A stretch of 64,000 nt of DNA from Thioalkalivibrio sp. XN279 (GCF_011089885.1 NZ_JAANBD010000007.1:46746-110745), one strand, 5' to 3'. Shown: positions 13,718-23,472, numbered from the stretch's first letter. Notes: generated by a model from the sequence alone, not told the origin. A program made the numbers and translations.

Positions 13718-14251
13718 ATGCACAGGAGAATCCTGTTGGGCCACATGGCGGCGGTGCTGGTTGCCCCGCCCCTGTGGCCTTCTTTAGTGATGGCGGAGCC
13801 GTCCGGGGCGGGTGCGCACGATGCCGGCGGTCGGCTGCAGGCGGCCCGGGAGGACTGGAAAGAGATCCTGCCGGAGGACCGCTACCGCGTGCTGTTCGAG
13901 GAGGCGACCGAGCCTGCGCGCAGCAGTCCGCTGGACAAGGAATACGGTGACGGCACCTACATCTGTGCCGCCTGTTACCAGCCCCTGTTCGACAGCGCCG
14001 ACAAGTTCGACAGCGGCACGGGCTGGCCCAGCTTCATCCGGCCGCTGCCGGGCGCGATGGGCACGAAGCGCGATTTCAAGCTCATCTGGCCGCGCACCGA
14101 GTACCACTGCAGCCGCTGCGGCGGCCACCAGGGCCACGTCTTCAAGGACGGTCCGCCGCCGACCGGCGAGCGCTGGTGCAATAACGGCCTGGCGCTGGAA
14201 TTCGTGCCCCGCGGCGAGGCTCTCCCACCGCTGCGGGACCCGGGACAGTGA
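13718..14251 (+). CDS. msrB: peptide-methionine (R)-S-oxide reductase MsrB, exported
   Basis: Repairs the R-epimer of methionine sulfoxide in proteins. The 177-residue protein has the two zinc CxxC pairs (CAAC at 83-86, CSRC at 131-134), the FDSGTGWPSF segment, and the catalytic Cys154 in RWCNNGLALEF. The position that often holds a resolving cysteine (CGWP) is threonine here, so recycling may use another route. A hydrophobic leader of about 26 residues ending VMAEP indicates export to the periplasm. The start at ATG 13718 has its ribosome site inside a strong hairpin. The stop overlaps the msrA start. Confidence 0.92.
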   Translation: MHRRILLGHMAAVLVAPPLWPSLVMAEPSGAGAHDAGGRLQAAREDWKEILPEDRYRVLFEEATEPARSSPLDKEYGDGTYICAACYQPLFDSADKFDSGTGWPSFIRPLPGAMGTKRDFKLIWPRTEYHCSRCGGHQGHVFKDGPPPTGERWCNNGLALEFVPRGEALPPLRDPGQ

Positions 14252-14886
14252 GCGCCGGGATGCGCCGGCTGGGCCTGGCGCTGCTGGGACCCGTGCTGCT
14301 GGCCTGGGCGGCTTACAGCGTAGCGGCCGAGGACACAGTGCCGGCCGCCGGCGCCGAGACGGCCCGCGCGACCTTCGCGGGCGGCTGCTTCTGGTGCATG
14401 GAGCCGCCCTTCGACAAGCTCGAGGGCGTGCTTTCGACCACCTCGGGCTATGCCGGCGGCCCGGAGCCGGACCCGACGTACGAGCAGGTGGCCCGGGGAC
14501 TCACGGGTCACGCCGAGGTGGTGCAGGTGGTCTACGACCCGGCGCGCATCAGTTATGAGGAGCTGCTGCAGGTGTTCTGGCGCAACATTGACCCGCTGGC
14601 CGTCGACCGGCAGTTCTGCGACGCCGGACCCCAGTACCGCAGCGCGATCTTCTACCATGACGAAGCCCAGCGCGCGGCGGCGGAGAAATCGCTGCAGGAG
14701 ATCCGCACGCGTTTCAGTGCGCCGGTGGCCACCGTGATCGCGCCGCTGGGAGGCAGTTTCTACCCGGCCGAGGCCTACCACCAGGACTACTACCTGAAGA
14801 ACCCGCTGCGTTATCGTTTCTACCGCTTCAACTGCGGGCGGGACGAGCGCCTCGAGTCCTTGTGGGGCGCAGAGGAAGAAAGATAA
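14248..14886 (+). CDS. msrA: peptide-methionine (S)-S-oxide reductase MsrA, exported
   Basis: Repairs the S-epimer of methionine sulfoxide. The 212-residue protein has the catalytic GGCFWC motif with Cys47, followed by EPPFDKLEGV and SGYAGG, and the later GLTGHAEVVQV and EAYHQDYY segments. An N-terminal hydrophobic leader suggests a periplasmic protein, matching MsrB. The start GTG 14248 overlaps the msrB stop by four bases; ATG 14260 is an alternative. The msrBA pair behind nirS suggests protection of periplasmic proteins under oxidative or nitrosative stress (inference). Confidence 0.92.
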   Translation: MSAGMRRLGLALLGPVLLAWAAYSVAAEDTVPAAGAETARATFAGGCFWCMEPPFDKLEGVLSTTSGYAGGPEPDPTYEQVARGLTGHAEVVQVVYDPARISYEELLQVFWRNIDPLAVDRQFCDAGPQYRSAIFYHDEAQRAAAEKSLQEIRTRFSAPVATVIAPLGGSFYPAEAYHQDYYLKNPLRYRFYRFNCGRDERLESLWGAEEER

Positions 14887-14916
14887 TAAGGAACAGTGGG
14901 TTAAAAGGGAAATATC

Positions 14917-16989
14917 ATGCGATTTCTTACTATAGGGCTGGTGCTGGCCGCGCTTGCGGTACCGCAGCTCGGCCTCGCGGCGGCGCGGCCCTTCGACGTC
15001 GAAGACCTGGTGAACCTTGCGCGTGTCTCCGATCCCCAGCTGGCGCCCGACGGACGCACCGTGGCCTACGTCCTGCGGGAGACCGACCGGGACGGAAACC
15101 GGGGCGTGACCGGCATCTGGCTGGCGCCCGCCGACGCTGCAGCGGCGCCGATTCGCCTCACCGCCCCGACGGCGAGCGCCTGGCATCCGCGCTGGGCGCC
15201 CGATGGCCGGGGGCTGTATTTCCTTTCGACCCGTGGCGGCGAGGCACAGGTGTGGAGGCTGCCGGTGGCCGAGGCCGGCGAGGCGCGCCAGGTGACGGAT
15301 TACCCGGTGGGCGTCAATGCCTTCGCAGTGTCGCCGCGAGGCGACCAGCTGGCGCTGAGCATGGACGTGTTCCTGGACTGCGAGGACCTGGCGTGTACCC
15401 GCGCGCGGCTGGACGAGCGCGCGGCTGAGCCGGCCACCGGTGTCGTACACGAGCGGGTTTTCGTGCGGCACTGGGACAGCTGGAAAGACGGGCGCCGGGC
15501 ACAACTGTTTCTCGGCGAGTTGGGCGAGGGCGGCGAGGCAGCGGCGCCGCGACGCGTGAGCGTCGGGCTGGATGCCGACATCCCCACGCGCCCCTTCGGC
15601 AGCGCCGAGGAATGGGCGTTCAGTCCGGACGGCAGCGAGTTGCTGTTCGTGGCGCGCGTCGCGCCTGAAGGCGAGCCCTGGAGCACCAACACCGATGTCT
15701 ACCGTGTGGCGGCGCGAGATGAGCCGGTGTTGGAGAACCTCACCGCGGCCAATCTGGCCAGTGACACCAGCCCGGCGTGGTCGCCGGACGGGCGCTACAT
15801 CGCCTGGCTGGCTATGAGCCGTCCCGGCTTCGAGGCCGATCGCTACCGCATCATGCTTCGCGACCTGCGCTCGGGCGCGACGCGCGAAGTGGCGCCGGAA
15901 TGGGACCGTTCCGCACACGGACTGGCGTTCGGCCCGGACGGCCGCAGCGTCTTCACCTGGTCGGACGATCTCGGCCACCGCCGCTTGTTCCGGGTCGAGC
16001 TGCGGTCGGGTGACACCACGGTGCTGAGCGGGGACGGCAGCGTGGCGGGCTTCAGCGTCGGGCGCGATGGCGTCGCGTTCGCGCGCCATGACCTGGCCGC
16101 ACCGGCCCAGTTATTCGTCACCGACGTGCGCGGACGCGGCGAACGCCAGCTGACCAGTCACAACGCGGCACTCCTGGACGAAGTCGCTTTCGGCGCCTAC
16201 GAACAGTTCAGCTTCGCCGGCGCCGGCGGAGAGAAGGTCTACGGCTGGGTGGTGAAGCCCGTGGGCTTCGAGGCCGGGCAGCGCTACCCGGTGGCTTTCA
16301 TCATCCACGGCGGGCCGCAGGGCAGCATGGGTAACTCCTTTCACTACCGCTGGAACCCCCAGACCTATGCCGGCAAGGGTTATGCGGTGGTGTTCATAGA
16401 CTTCCATGGATCAACAGGTTACGGGCAAGACTTCACAGACAGCATCAGCGGGGACTGGGGAGGCAAGCCGCTCGAGGACCTGCAGCTGGGCTGGGCCGCC
16501 GCGCTGGCGCGCTATGACTTTCTCGACGGCGAGCGGGCCTGCGCGCTGGGCGCCAGCTACGGCGGTTACATGATCAACTGGATCGCCGGCGCCTGGCCCG
16601 ACGGTTTCGCTTGCCTGGTCAACCACTCCGGGATCTTCGACAACCGCAGCATGTACTACTCGACCGAGGAGCTGTGGTTTCCGGAGTGGGAGATGGGCGG
16701 GCCACAGTTCGAGGCACCGGGAGGCTTCGAGCACCACAACCCGGTCAACCTGGTGGCGGAATGGCGCACGCCCATGCTGGTGATCCACGGGGCGAAGGAC
16801 TTCCGTGTCCCGCTGGAGCAGGGACTGGCTACCTTCAATGCCTTGCAGCGGCGCGGCATTCCCAGTCGTTTCCTGTACTTCCCCGACGAGAACCACTGGA
16901 TCCTCAAGCCCGCCAACTCGGTGCAGTGGCACCGCGTGGTGGAGGCCTGGCTGGGACAGTGGATCGGTGGGGGCGGGCCGGAAAACTAG
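14917..16989 (+). CDS. S9 family serine peptidase (prolyl oligopeptidase-like), exported
   Basis: A 690-residue secreted peptidase with signal peptide MRFLTIGLVLAALAVPQLGLA, an N-terminal beta-propeller with repeated SPDG/APDG blades, and a C-terminal alpha/beta hydrolase domain. The nucleophile is Ser547 in GASYGGYM; the acid lies in HGAKDFRVP and the base in DENHWI. HGGPQGSMG supplies the oxyanion region. Relatives cleave dipeptides or acyl-amino acids from short peptides. It starts 30 bases after msrA, so it may be in the same transcript. Confidence 0.9.
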   Translation: MRFLTIGLVLAALAVPQLGLAAARPFDVEDLVNLARVSDPQLAPDGRTVAYVLRETDRDGNRGVTGIWLAPADAAAAPIRLTAPTASAWHPRWAPDGRGLYFLSTRGGEAQVWRLPVAEAGEARQVTDYPVGVNAFAVSPRGDQLALSMDVFLDCEDLACTRARLDERAAEPATGVVHERVFVRHWDSWKDGRRAQLFLGELGEGGEAAAPRRVSVGLDADIPTRPFGSAEEWAFSPDGSELLFVARVAPEGEPWSTNTDVYRVAARDEPVLENLTAANLASDTSPAWSPDGRYIAWLAMSRPGFEADRYRIMLRDLRSGATREVAPEWDRSAHGLAFGPDGRSVFTWSDDLGHRRLFRVELRSGDTTVLSGDGSVAGFSVGRDGVAFARHDLAAPAQLFVTDVRGRGERQLTSHNAALLDEVAFGAYEQFSFAGAGGEKVYGWVVKPVGFEAGQRYPVAFIIHGGPQGSMGNSFHYRWNPQTYAGKGYAVVFIDFHGSTGYGQDFTDSISGDWGGKPLEDLQLGWAAALARYDFLDGERACALGASYGGYMINWIAGAWPDGFACLVNHSGIFDNRSMYYSTEELWFPEWEMGGPQFEAPGGFEHHNPVNLVAEWRTPMLVIHGAKDFRVPLEQGLATFNALQRRGIPSRFLYFPDENHWILKPANSVQWHRVVEAWLGQWIGGGGPEN

Positions 16990-17032
16990 GCCCTCCAGGG
17001 TGGCGGCGGGGTGGCGAGTGTCTTGCTCCCGG

Positions 17033-17061
17033 TTGTTTACATACATTCACGAATGTATAAT
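17033..17061 (+). promoter_or_regulatory. efflux-operon promoter with AcrR-type operator
   Basis: A -35 element TTGTTT (17033-17038), 17 bases, then a perfect -10 TATAAT (17056-17061). The spacer and -10 hold the perfect palindrome ATACATTCACGAATGTAT (17041-17058). This closely matches the TACATACATT-N3/4-GAATGTA type operator bound by AcrR in Escherichia coli. It precedes the RND operon whose last gene is a TetR/AcrR regulator. The remaining bases from 16990 to 17149 hold nothing else recognised. Confidence 0.75.
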
Positions 17062-17149
17062 CCGGCGCCTGATCACTTGCCACCGCGCCCTTCAGGTTGC
17101 CTGCCATCCCGCGATCGAAAGGGCGCTTGCCTTATCCCGGAGTCTCAGC

Positions 17150-18328
17150 ATGCGCGCTCTCGAACATTCCCGTCGCGGTCTCGTGTTGGGGCCCTGGCTC
17201 GTCGTTGTGCTGTCACTCGCCGCCTGTGGGCGTGAGGACGGAAGCGGCGGGCCCCAGGGACCGGGCGGTGCCGGCGCCATGCCCCCGGCGCCCGTGACGG
17301 TTGCGTCTGTCGAGCCTGAAACCATAGCGATCGAGGCGGACTACACGGCCCGCGTGCGCGGTATGCGCCATGCCGAAGTGCGCGCGCGGGTGGGTGGAAT
17401 TCTCGAGGAACGACTTTACGAGGAAGGCGCCGAGGTGGCTGCAGAAGCGCCGCTGTTCCGCATCGATCCCGCGCCTTATCGCATCGCGCTGGAGCGCGCG
17501 CGCGCGGAGCTGGCGAATGCACGCGCTGCGCTCAACCAGGCCGAGCGCGAATGGCGGCGGGTGTCCGGCCTGTTCGACCAGGCTGCAATCAGCGGGCGCG
17601 AGCGTGACCTGGCCTTGTCGAACAGGGAGCTCGCGCAGGCGCGGCTGGCACAGGCCGAAGCCGGCGTCTCGCAGGCGGAGCTCGAACTCGGTTACACCAC
17701 CGTGCGCGCTCCGGTGCCGGGCACGACGGGGCTGGAGCAGGTCACGGCAGGCAATCTCATCAACGTCGGCGCGCTGCTGACCACGGTGACGCAGCTCGAC
17801 CCGGTGCAGCTGCGGTTTGCACTGCCGGCGACCGACGCGGCCACGCGCCGTGCGCTGCAAGATAACGCTGCGGTGGAGCTGGGCGTCGAATTGTACTGGC
17901 CCGATGGCAGCGTCTACGCGCATCGCGGACAGTTGGATTACCTGGCCAGCAACGTGGACCCGGATACGGGCAACGTGGTGGCGCAGGCGGTGTTTCCCAA
18001 CCGCGAACGTGCTTTGCGGCCAGGGGAGACGGTTCGCGTGCGCCTGGTGGTGGATCGATTGGAAGGCGTGTTCCTGCTGCCGCCGGAAGCGGTGTCGCAG
18101 GGCGCCGAAGGCCCCAAGGTGTTCCTGGTGACGGAAGAGAACACGGCGCAGGCGCGGGCAGTCCGCCTGGGCCCGCTGGTCGGCGGCCGGCAGGTGGTGC
18201 TGGAGGGGCTCGGCGCCGGTGACCGCGTGGTAATCAACGGCCAGGTCGCGCTGCAGGATGGCGCGGCCGTGACCCTGGAGGGCGCGGGGCAGGGCGCGGG
18301 ACAGGGCGCAGGCGACGGGCAAGGCTGA
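17150..18328 (+). CDS. RND efflux periplasmic adaptor lipoprotein (AcrA/MexA family)
   Basis: The membrane-fusion subunit links the inner-membrane pump with the outer-membrane channel. The 392-residue protein has a lipobox LSLAAC with Cys26, a barrel/lipoyl part (YTARVRGMRHAEVRARVGGI), an alpha-helical hairpin rich in Ala/Glu/Arg, and a lipoyl return (TTVRAPVPGTTG). ATG 17150 starts the signal peptide; the open frame reaches back to 16805, but that part crosses the promoter and peptidase gene. The stop shares one base with the pump start. A Gly/Gln-rich tail ends the protein. Confidence 0.92.
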   Translation: MRALEHSRRGLVLGPWLVVVLSLAACGREDGSGGPQGPGGAGAMPPAPVTVASVEPETIAIEADYTARVRGMRHAEVRARVGGILEERLYEEGAEVAAEAPLFRIDPAPYRIALERARAELANARAALNQAEREWRRVSGLFDQAAISGRERDLALSNRELAQARLAQAEAGVSQAELELGYTTVRAPVPGTTGLEQVTAGNLINVGALLTTVTQLDPVQLRFALPATDAATRRALQDNAAVELGVELYWPDGSVYAHRGQLDYLASNVDPDTGNVVAQAVFPNRERALRPGETVRVRLVVDRLEGVFLLPPEAVSQGAEGPKVFLVTEENTAQARAVRLGPLVGGRQVVLEGLGAGDRVVINGQVALQDGAAVTLEGAGQGAGQGAGDGQG

Positions 18329-21300
18329 TGCTGCGTTTCTTCATCGACCGGCCGATCTTCGCCTCGGTCATCTCCATCCTCATCATTCTCGGGGGGGGCG
18401 CCGCGCTGCGCGCCCTGCCGGTGGAGCAGTACCCGAACGTGGTGCCGCCACAGGTCGTGGTGACGGCCGTGTTCCCCGGCGCCAGTGCGCAGGTGCTGGC
18501 GGATTCGGTGGCGGCGCCGCTGGAGCAGGAGATCAACGGCGTCGACGACATGATCTACATGGAATCCTCCGCCAACGACTCCGGCGTGGTGCAGCTGACG
18601 GTCTCCTTCGAGATCGGCACCGACCCGGACCAGGCCCAGATCAACGTCAATAACCGGGTACAGGCGGCGCTGCCGCGCATGCCGCAGACCGTGCGCAACC
18701 TGGGCGTGCGCGTGGAGTCGCGCTCCACCAGCATCCTCATGGTGCCGGTCATGCTGTCGCCCGACGGGCGCTACGACACGCTCTACATCAGCAACTATGC
18801 GCTGCTCAACGTGCTCGACGAGCTGGTGCGCCTGCCGGGCGTCGGCAATGCCTCGTTGTTCGGCGCACAGGACTACTCCATGCGCATCTGGCTGCGCCCC
18901 GACCTGCTGGCGCAGTACGGTCTCACCCCCAGCGACGTGGCCGCCGCGCTGCGCGAGCAGAATGCGCAGTTCGCTGCCGGCCGGATCGGCGCGGCGCCGG
19001 CGCCCGCGGACCAGGCCTTCACCTTCGCCGTCTCCACGCGCGGCCAGCTCGCCACCCCGGAAGAGTTCGAGAACATCATCCTGCGCAGCGGCACGGACGG
19101 GGCCATTTTGCGGCTCGGCGACGTGGCACGCGCCGAGCTGGGCGCGCAGAACTACGGCTTTTCGGCCACTTACAACGGCAAGCCGGCGGTGCCGATGGGC
19201 ATCTTCCTGCAGCCCGGCGCCAATGCGCTGGAGACTGCGGACGCCGTGTACGCCGCCTTCGAGGAGATGTCGCAGCGCTTCCCCGAGGGACTGGAGTACC
19301 GCATCCCCTACGACACCAGCGACTTCGTGCGCATCTCGATTCGCGAGGTCTACACCACGCTGCTGATCGCGGTCGCGCTGGTGGTGCTCGTCACCTTCGT
19401 GTTCCTGCAGCACCTGCGCGCAACGCTGATCCCGGTTGCCGCCATCCCCGTGTCGCTCATCGGCACTTTCCTCGGCATGCAGGCCTTCGGCTTTTCCGTC
19501 AACCTGCTCACCCTGTTCGGCCTGGTGCTTTCCATCGGTATTGTCGTGGACAACGCCATCATCGTGATGGAGAACGTCGAGCGGCTGATGCACGAGGAGA
19601 ACCTCAGGGCGCGGGAGGCTTCGATCCAGACCATGCAGCAGGTAGCGGGCGCCGTGGTGTCCTCGACGCTGGTGCTGGTGGCGGTGTTCGCGCCGGTGAC
19701 TTTTCTCGGCGGGCTCTCGGGCGAACTCTATCGCCAGTTCGCCGTCACCATCGCCATCTCGGTGGTGGTCTCCGGCATCGTCGCGCTCACGCTCACCCCC
19801 GCCATGTGCGCCTTGCTGCTGGACAAGGAGGCGAAGACCGTACCGGCGCCGTTCAGGGCCTTCAACCGCGGCTTCGAGGCGGTGACGGGCGCCTTCGTCA
19901 CCGGCGTCAGCTTCCTGCTGCGCCACAGCCTGGCAGGCGTGCTTGCGTTTGCGGCGATCATCGTCGTCACCGCGTGGCTGTTGCTGCGGCTGCCCGGGGG
20001 GCTGGTGCCGCAGGAGGACCAAGGGGTCTCCATCGTCGTCGGCCAGCTGCCGCCCGCTGCGGCCCTGCAGCGCACCGAGCAGGTGAGAGACGCTATCACC
20101 GGTGCCCTGCTCGGTGATTTCCCGGAGGTGCGCGAGTTCACCAGCTTCGCCGGTTTCGACATCATCGGCCGGGCCGAGAAGAGCAACGCCATCGTCGGCT
20201 TCGCGCGCCTGGCGGACTGGGACGAGCGCACCGGCCCGGGCCAGGACTCGGCCTCCGTGACCGGACGCATCATGGGGCTGGGCGTCGGGATCCAGGAAGC
20301 GAACGTGTTTGCATTCACGCCGCCGCCCATCCAGGGGCTGTCCCTCACCGGCGGCGTCGAGGGATACCTGCAGGGGCGCGGCCAGCTCGACGTGGACGAC
20401 CTGGGCATGCTGTCCAACCGGATGTACGGGGCCACCGCGGACAGGCCGGAGATCGGCAGCCTGCGCATGTTCATCGACCCCAGCGTGCCGCACTATCGCG
20501 CCGAGATCGATCGCGACCGGGTACGCGCCCAGGGCGTGCCGATCAACTCGGTGTTCGAGGCGATGCAGAGCACCTTCGGCAGCCTGTACGTCAACGATTT
20601 CACGCTCGAGGGCCGTAACTGGCAGGTGAACGTCCAGGCCGAGGGCGACTTCCGCAGCGAAGCGGAAGACCTGCGTCGAGTCTTCGTGCGGGCCGGTGAC
20701 GGCAGCATGGTCCCGCTCAGCTCGCTGGTGCGCCTGGAGCGCTACGGCGCTACGGACACGGTGGATCGCTACAACCTCTTCCCTGCGATCCGCTTTCTTG
20801 CCGAGCCGGCGCCGGGCTACACCACCGGCCAGGTCAAGGCCGCGCTCGAGGCGGGAGTGGCGGAGAACTTCGGCAACGAGGCGCGGCTGGGCTGGATCGG
20901 CGAGGCCTACCAGCTCGAGGCCGCGGAGGGCGCAGGCGGCGCGGCCTTCGCCATGGGCCTGGCGATGGTGTTCCTCATCCTCGCGGCGCAATACGAGCGC
21001 TGGTCGCTGCCGCTGGCCGTGGCCACCGCCGTGCCCTTCGGCGTGCTGGGCGCGGTGCTGGCGAACACGTGGCGCGGTTATCCGAACGACATCTACTTCC
21101 AGGTCGGCCTGCTGGTGCTGATCGGGCTCGCGGCCAAGAACGCCATCCTTATTGTCGAGTTCGCGGCGCAGAACCGGGCCGACGGACTCAGCGCCCTGGC
21201 GGCGGCGACCCGCGCCGTGCGCCAGCGTTTCCGCGCCATCATGATGACGGCACTGACCTTCATCATCGGCAGCCTGCCGCTGGTGTTCGCCACCGGCGCG

Positions 21301-21453
21301 GGCGCCGCCAGCCGGCGCGAGATCGGCACCGTGGTGGTCGGCGGCATGATCCTGGCGAGCACCCTGGCGCTGCTGTTCGTGCCGCTGTTCTACAAGTTGC
21401 TGGAGGACCTGTCCTCGTGGCGGCGTGGCGGCAAGGAGGCCGACCATGTGTAA
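18328..21453 (+). CDS. RND multidrug efflux transporter (AcrB/MexB, HAE1 family)
   Basis: The proton-driven inner-membrane pump of 1041 residues, the normal length. It begins MLRFFIDRPIFASVISI, typical of AcrB relatives. The fourth helix contains VLSIGIVVDNAIIVMENVER with the conserved Asp-Asp-type proton site region (here one Asp, then Asn), and the second half has ILIVEFA and a MMTALTFIIGSLPLVFATGAG segment. Two large periplasmic loops are present. It is translationally coupled to the adaptor (one-base overlap) and to the outer-membrane factor. The substrates are not predictable. Confidence 0.95.
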   Translation: MLRFFIDRPIFASVISILIILGGGAALRALPVEQYPNVVPPQVVVTAVFPGASAQVLADSVAAPLEQEINGVDDMIYMESSANDSGVVQLTVSFEIGTDPDQAQINVNNRVQAALPRMPQTVRNLGVRVESRSTSILMVPVMLSPDGRYDTLYISNYALLNVLDELVRLPGVGNASLFGAQDYSMRIWLRPDLLAQYGLTPSDVAAALREQNAQFAAGRIGAAPAPADQAFTFAVSTRGQLATPEEFENIILRSGTDGAILRLGDVARAELGAQNYGFSATYNGKPAVPMGIFLQPGANALETADAVYAAFEEMSQRFPEGLEYRIPYDTSDFVRISIREVYTTLLIAVALVVLVTFVFLQHLRATLIPVAAIPVSLIGTFLGMQAFGFSVNLLTLFGLVLSIGIVVDNAIIVMENVERLMHEENLRAREASIQTMQQVAGAVVSSTLVLVAVFAPVTFLGGLSGELYRQFAVTIAISVVVSGIVALTLTPAMCALLLDKEAKTVPAPFRAFNRGFEAVTGAFVTGVSFLLRHSLAGVLAFAAIIVVTAWLLLRLPGGLVPQEDQGVSIVVGQLPPAAALQRTEQVRDAITGALLGDFPEVREFTSFAGFDIIGRAEKSNAIVGFARLADWDERTGPGQDSASVTGRIMGLGVGIQEANVFAFTPPPIQGLSLTGGVEGYLQGRGQLDVDDLGMLSNRMYGATADRPEIGSLRMFIDPSVPHYRAEIDRDRVRAQGVPINSVFEAMQSTFGSLYVNDFTLEGRNWQVNVQAEGDFRSEAEDLRRVFVRAGDGSMVPLSSLVRLERYGATDTVDRYNLFPAIRFLAEPAPGYTTGQVKAALEAGVAENFGNEARLGWIGEAYQLEAAEGAGGAAFAMGLAMVFLILAAQYERWSLPLAVATAVPFGVLGAVLANTWRGYPNDIYFQVGLLVLIGLAAKNAILIVEFAAQNRADGLSALAAATRAVRQRFRAIMMTALTFIIGSLPLVFATGAGAASRREIGTVVVGGMILASTLALLFVPLFYKLLEDLSSWRRGGKEADHV

Positions 21454-22864
21454 GAGGCGCCTGCTGCTGCTTCCGCTGGCGCTGATCCTGGGCGCCTGTG
21501 CGGTGGGCCCTGATTACCAGCGGCCGGAGCTGGAGTTGCCGCAGGCGTGGCCCGACGCGCTGGCGGTCCCGGCGTCCACCGCAGCTGAAATACAGGCCTG
21601 GTGGCGCCGCTTCGACGACCCGGTGCTGGATGAGCTCATAGAGCGCGCCCTGGAAGACAACCTGGAGCTGCATCTCGGGTTTGCGCGTGTGCAGGAAGCC
21701 CGTGCGCGGGTGGGCCTGGCGCGCGCAGAGCAGTTTCCCACCGTGGCGCTGCAGGCCGAGGCCTCGCGGCAGCGCCAGCCCGCCGCTGCGATCGGCCTCG
21801 AGGGGATCGAGATCCCGCCGCGCAACGTGTTTTCCGTCTCCGGCGTGCTGTCCTACGAACTCGACCTGTGGGGGCGGCTGGCGCGCAGCAGGGAGGCCGC
21901 GCTGGCGGAGCTCGAACGCAGCATGTTTGCGCACGAGGCCCTGCGCATTACGCTCGTTGCCGACGTGGTGACCGGTTACTACGGGCTGCGCAGCGCCCAG
22001 GCGCAGCTCGACATCACGCGGCAGACGCTGGCCTCGCGTGAAGAGAACGTGCGCGTGCAGCGGCTGCGCTACGAGGCCGGGATGGTCGACGAGCTGGTGG
22101 TGATGCAGTCGGAATCCGACCTTGCCACCGTCAGGGCACAGCTGCCGGCGCGTGTCGACGCCGTATACCGCCGAGAGAGCGCCCTGGCCATCCTGGTCGG
22201 GCTCGATCCGGCCGCGCTGGTGGCGGGCCTCGACCTCGGCGCGCCCGTCGAAGAACCCGCGGCGGCAGGGATCGCCATCCCTGAGGTCCTGCCGGCCGAG
22301 CTGCTGGCGCGGCGTCCGGACCTGCGTGCCGTCGAAGCGGGCCTGGAGGCGGCGACGGCAAGGGTGGGCGTGGCCATGGCGGCACGCCTGCCGGAGCTCG
22401 ACCTCGCCGCCCTGGTGGGCACGGTCGCCGGAAGCACGGGTGATCTTTTCAGCAGCGAGGCCGAGTCGTGGCGGGTCGGTGCGGCGGCCTCGGGCCCCTT
22501 GCTGGATTTCGGCCGCGGGCGCGCCGGTGTGGAGATTGCCAGTGCCCTCATGGAACAGGCGGAGCTGCAGTATCGCGCAGCAGTGACGGTGGCGGTGGCC
22601 GAGGTGCGCGACGCCCTGCGGGCGTACGACAACAGCCTTGCCGCGCAGCGCGCGGTCGAGGACCAGGTGGCCGCACTGCGTCGCACCGAGGCCCTGGCCG
22701 ACATTCGCTACCGGGAGGGTTACATCAGCATCATCGAGCTGCTCGATGCGCAGCGCGGCTTGCTCAACGCGGAGCTGCTCCTCGCGCAATCGCGCGCCGA
22801 CCACTACGCCGCCACCGCCACGCTGTTCAAGGCGCTGGGCGGGGGATGGGAACAGTCGTGGTGA
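21446..22864 (+). CDS. outer-membrane efflux lipoprotein (OprM/NodT family)
   Basis: The exit channel for the RND pump, 472 residues. It starts MCKRRLLLLPLALILGACAVGPDYQ with lipobox LGAC followed by the family signature AVGPDY. Two homologous coiled-coil/barrel halves follow. ATG 21446 has AAGGAGG at the right distance and overlaps the pump stop by eight bases. The end of the gene overlaps the regulator gene by 19 bases. Confidence 0.93.
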   Translation: MCKRRLLLLPLALILGACAVGPDYQRPELELPQAWPDALAVPASTAAEIQAWWRRFDDPVLDELIERALEDNLELHLGFARVQEARARVGLARAEQFPTVALQAEASRQRQPAAAIGLEGIEIPPRNVFSVSGVLSYELDLWGRLARSREAALAELERSMFAHEALRITLVADVVTGYYGLRSAQAQLDITRQTLASREENVRVQRLRYEAGMVDELVVMQSESDLATVRAQLPARVDAVYRRESALAILVGLDPAALVAGLDLGAPVEEPAAAGIAIPEVLPAELLARRPDLRAVEAGLEAATARVGVAMAARLPELDLAALVGTVAGSTGDLFSSEAESWRVGAAASGPLLDFGRGRAGVEIASALMEQAELQYRAAVTVAVAEVRDALRAYDNSLAAQRAVEDQVAALRRTEALADIRYREGYISIIELLDAQRGLLNAELLLAQSRADHYAATATLFKALGGGWEQSW

Positions 22865-23472
22865 GGCGGACCCGCGCCGAGGCCGACGCCACCCGTGAGG
22901 CGCTGCTGGACGCGGCCGAGCAGGAATTTCTCCAGCGCGGCGTGTCCCGCACCAGCCTCGAGCATATCGCCCGGCGGGCCGGCGTGACCCGCGGTGCCAT
23001 CTACTGGCACTTCAGGGACAAGAGCGACCTGTTCGCCGCCATGCTCGAGCGCGTGCGGTTGCCGTTCGCGAACATGGCGGATGAGTACCGCCGCGAAGTC
23101 GGCGGCGACGATCCCATAGGGCTGCTGCGCAAGCTGTGCCGCATCGCCTTCGCGCAGCTGGATGAGAACGAGACCTACCGCAACGTCTACAGCATCCTGC
23201 TGACGCGGTGCGAATTCACCGGTGAGGTCAACCCTGCCTTCGAACAGCAGCTCGCCATCGACGCCGAGAGCCTGCAGCGCGTGGAGGGCGATTTCCAGCG
23301 AGCGCGGGAACTCGGCCACGTGCGCGCCGGGCTGGAACCGCGCGTCGCAGCGCTGGCGCTGTATTCCCTCATGCACGGCATTTACGTCTCCTGGTTGCGC
23401 GCGCCGGACAGCTTTTCCATCCGCCGGGACGGAGAGGCGATGCTCGACCTGTTCTTCCGCGGCCTGGCCTGA
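22846..23472 (+). CDS. TetR/AcrR-family transcriptional repressor of the efflux operon
   Basis: A 208-residue regulator with the TetR helix-turn-helix: an ALLDAAEQEFLQRGVSRTSLE helix pair, then IARRAGVTRGAIYWHFRDKSDLF, the standard recognition segment. The C-terminal ligand part resembles AcrR. ATG 22846 is used; GTG 22858 or 22861 would also serve and begin just at the efflux-gene stop. Being the last gene of the pump operon, and with an AcrR-like palindrome over the operon promoter, it most likely represses its own operon until a pump substrate binds. Confidence 0.9.
   Translation: MGTVVVRRTRAEADATREALLDAAEQEFLQRGVSRTSLEHIARRAGVTRGAIYWHFRDKSDLFAAMLERVRLPFANMADEYRREVGGDDPIGLLRKLCRIAFAQLDENETYRNVYSILLTRCEFTGEVNPAFEQQLAIDAESLQRVEGDFQRARELGHVRAGLEPRVAALALYSLMHGIYVSWLRAPDSFSIRRDGEAMLDLFFRGLA

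Noticed and set aside
13975..16089. 704-codon minus-strand open frame
   Set aside because: Opposite msrB, msrA and the S9 peptidase gene; no recognisable domain.
17938..21447. 1169-codon open frame on the minus strand
   Set aside because: It lies entirely opposite the adaptor and pump genes. The product is a low-information Arg/His/Gln-rich string without domains, a usual by-product of high GC and codon bias.
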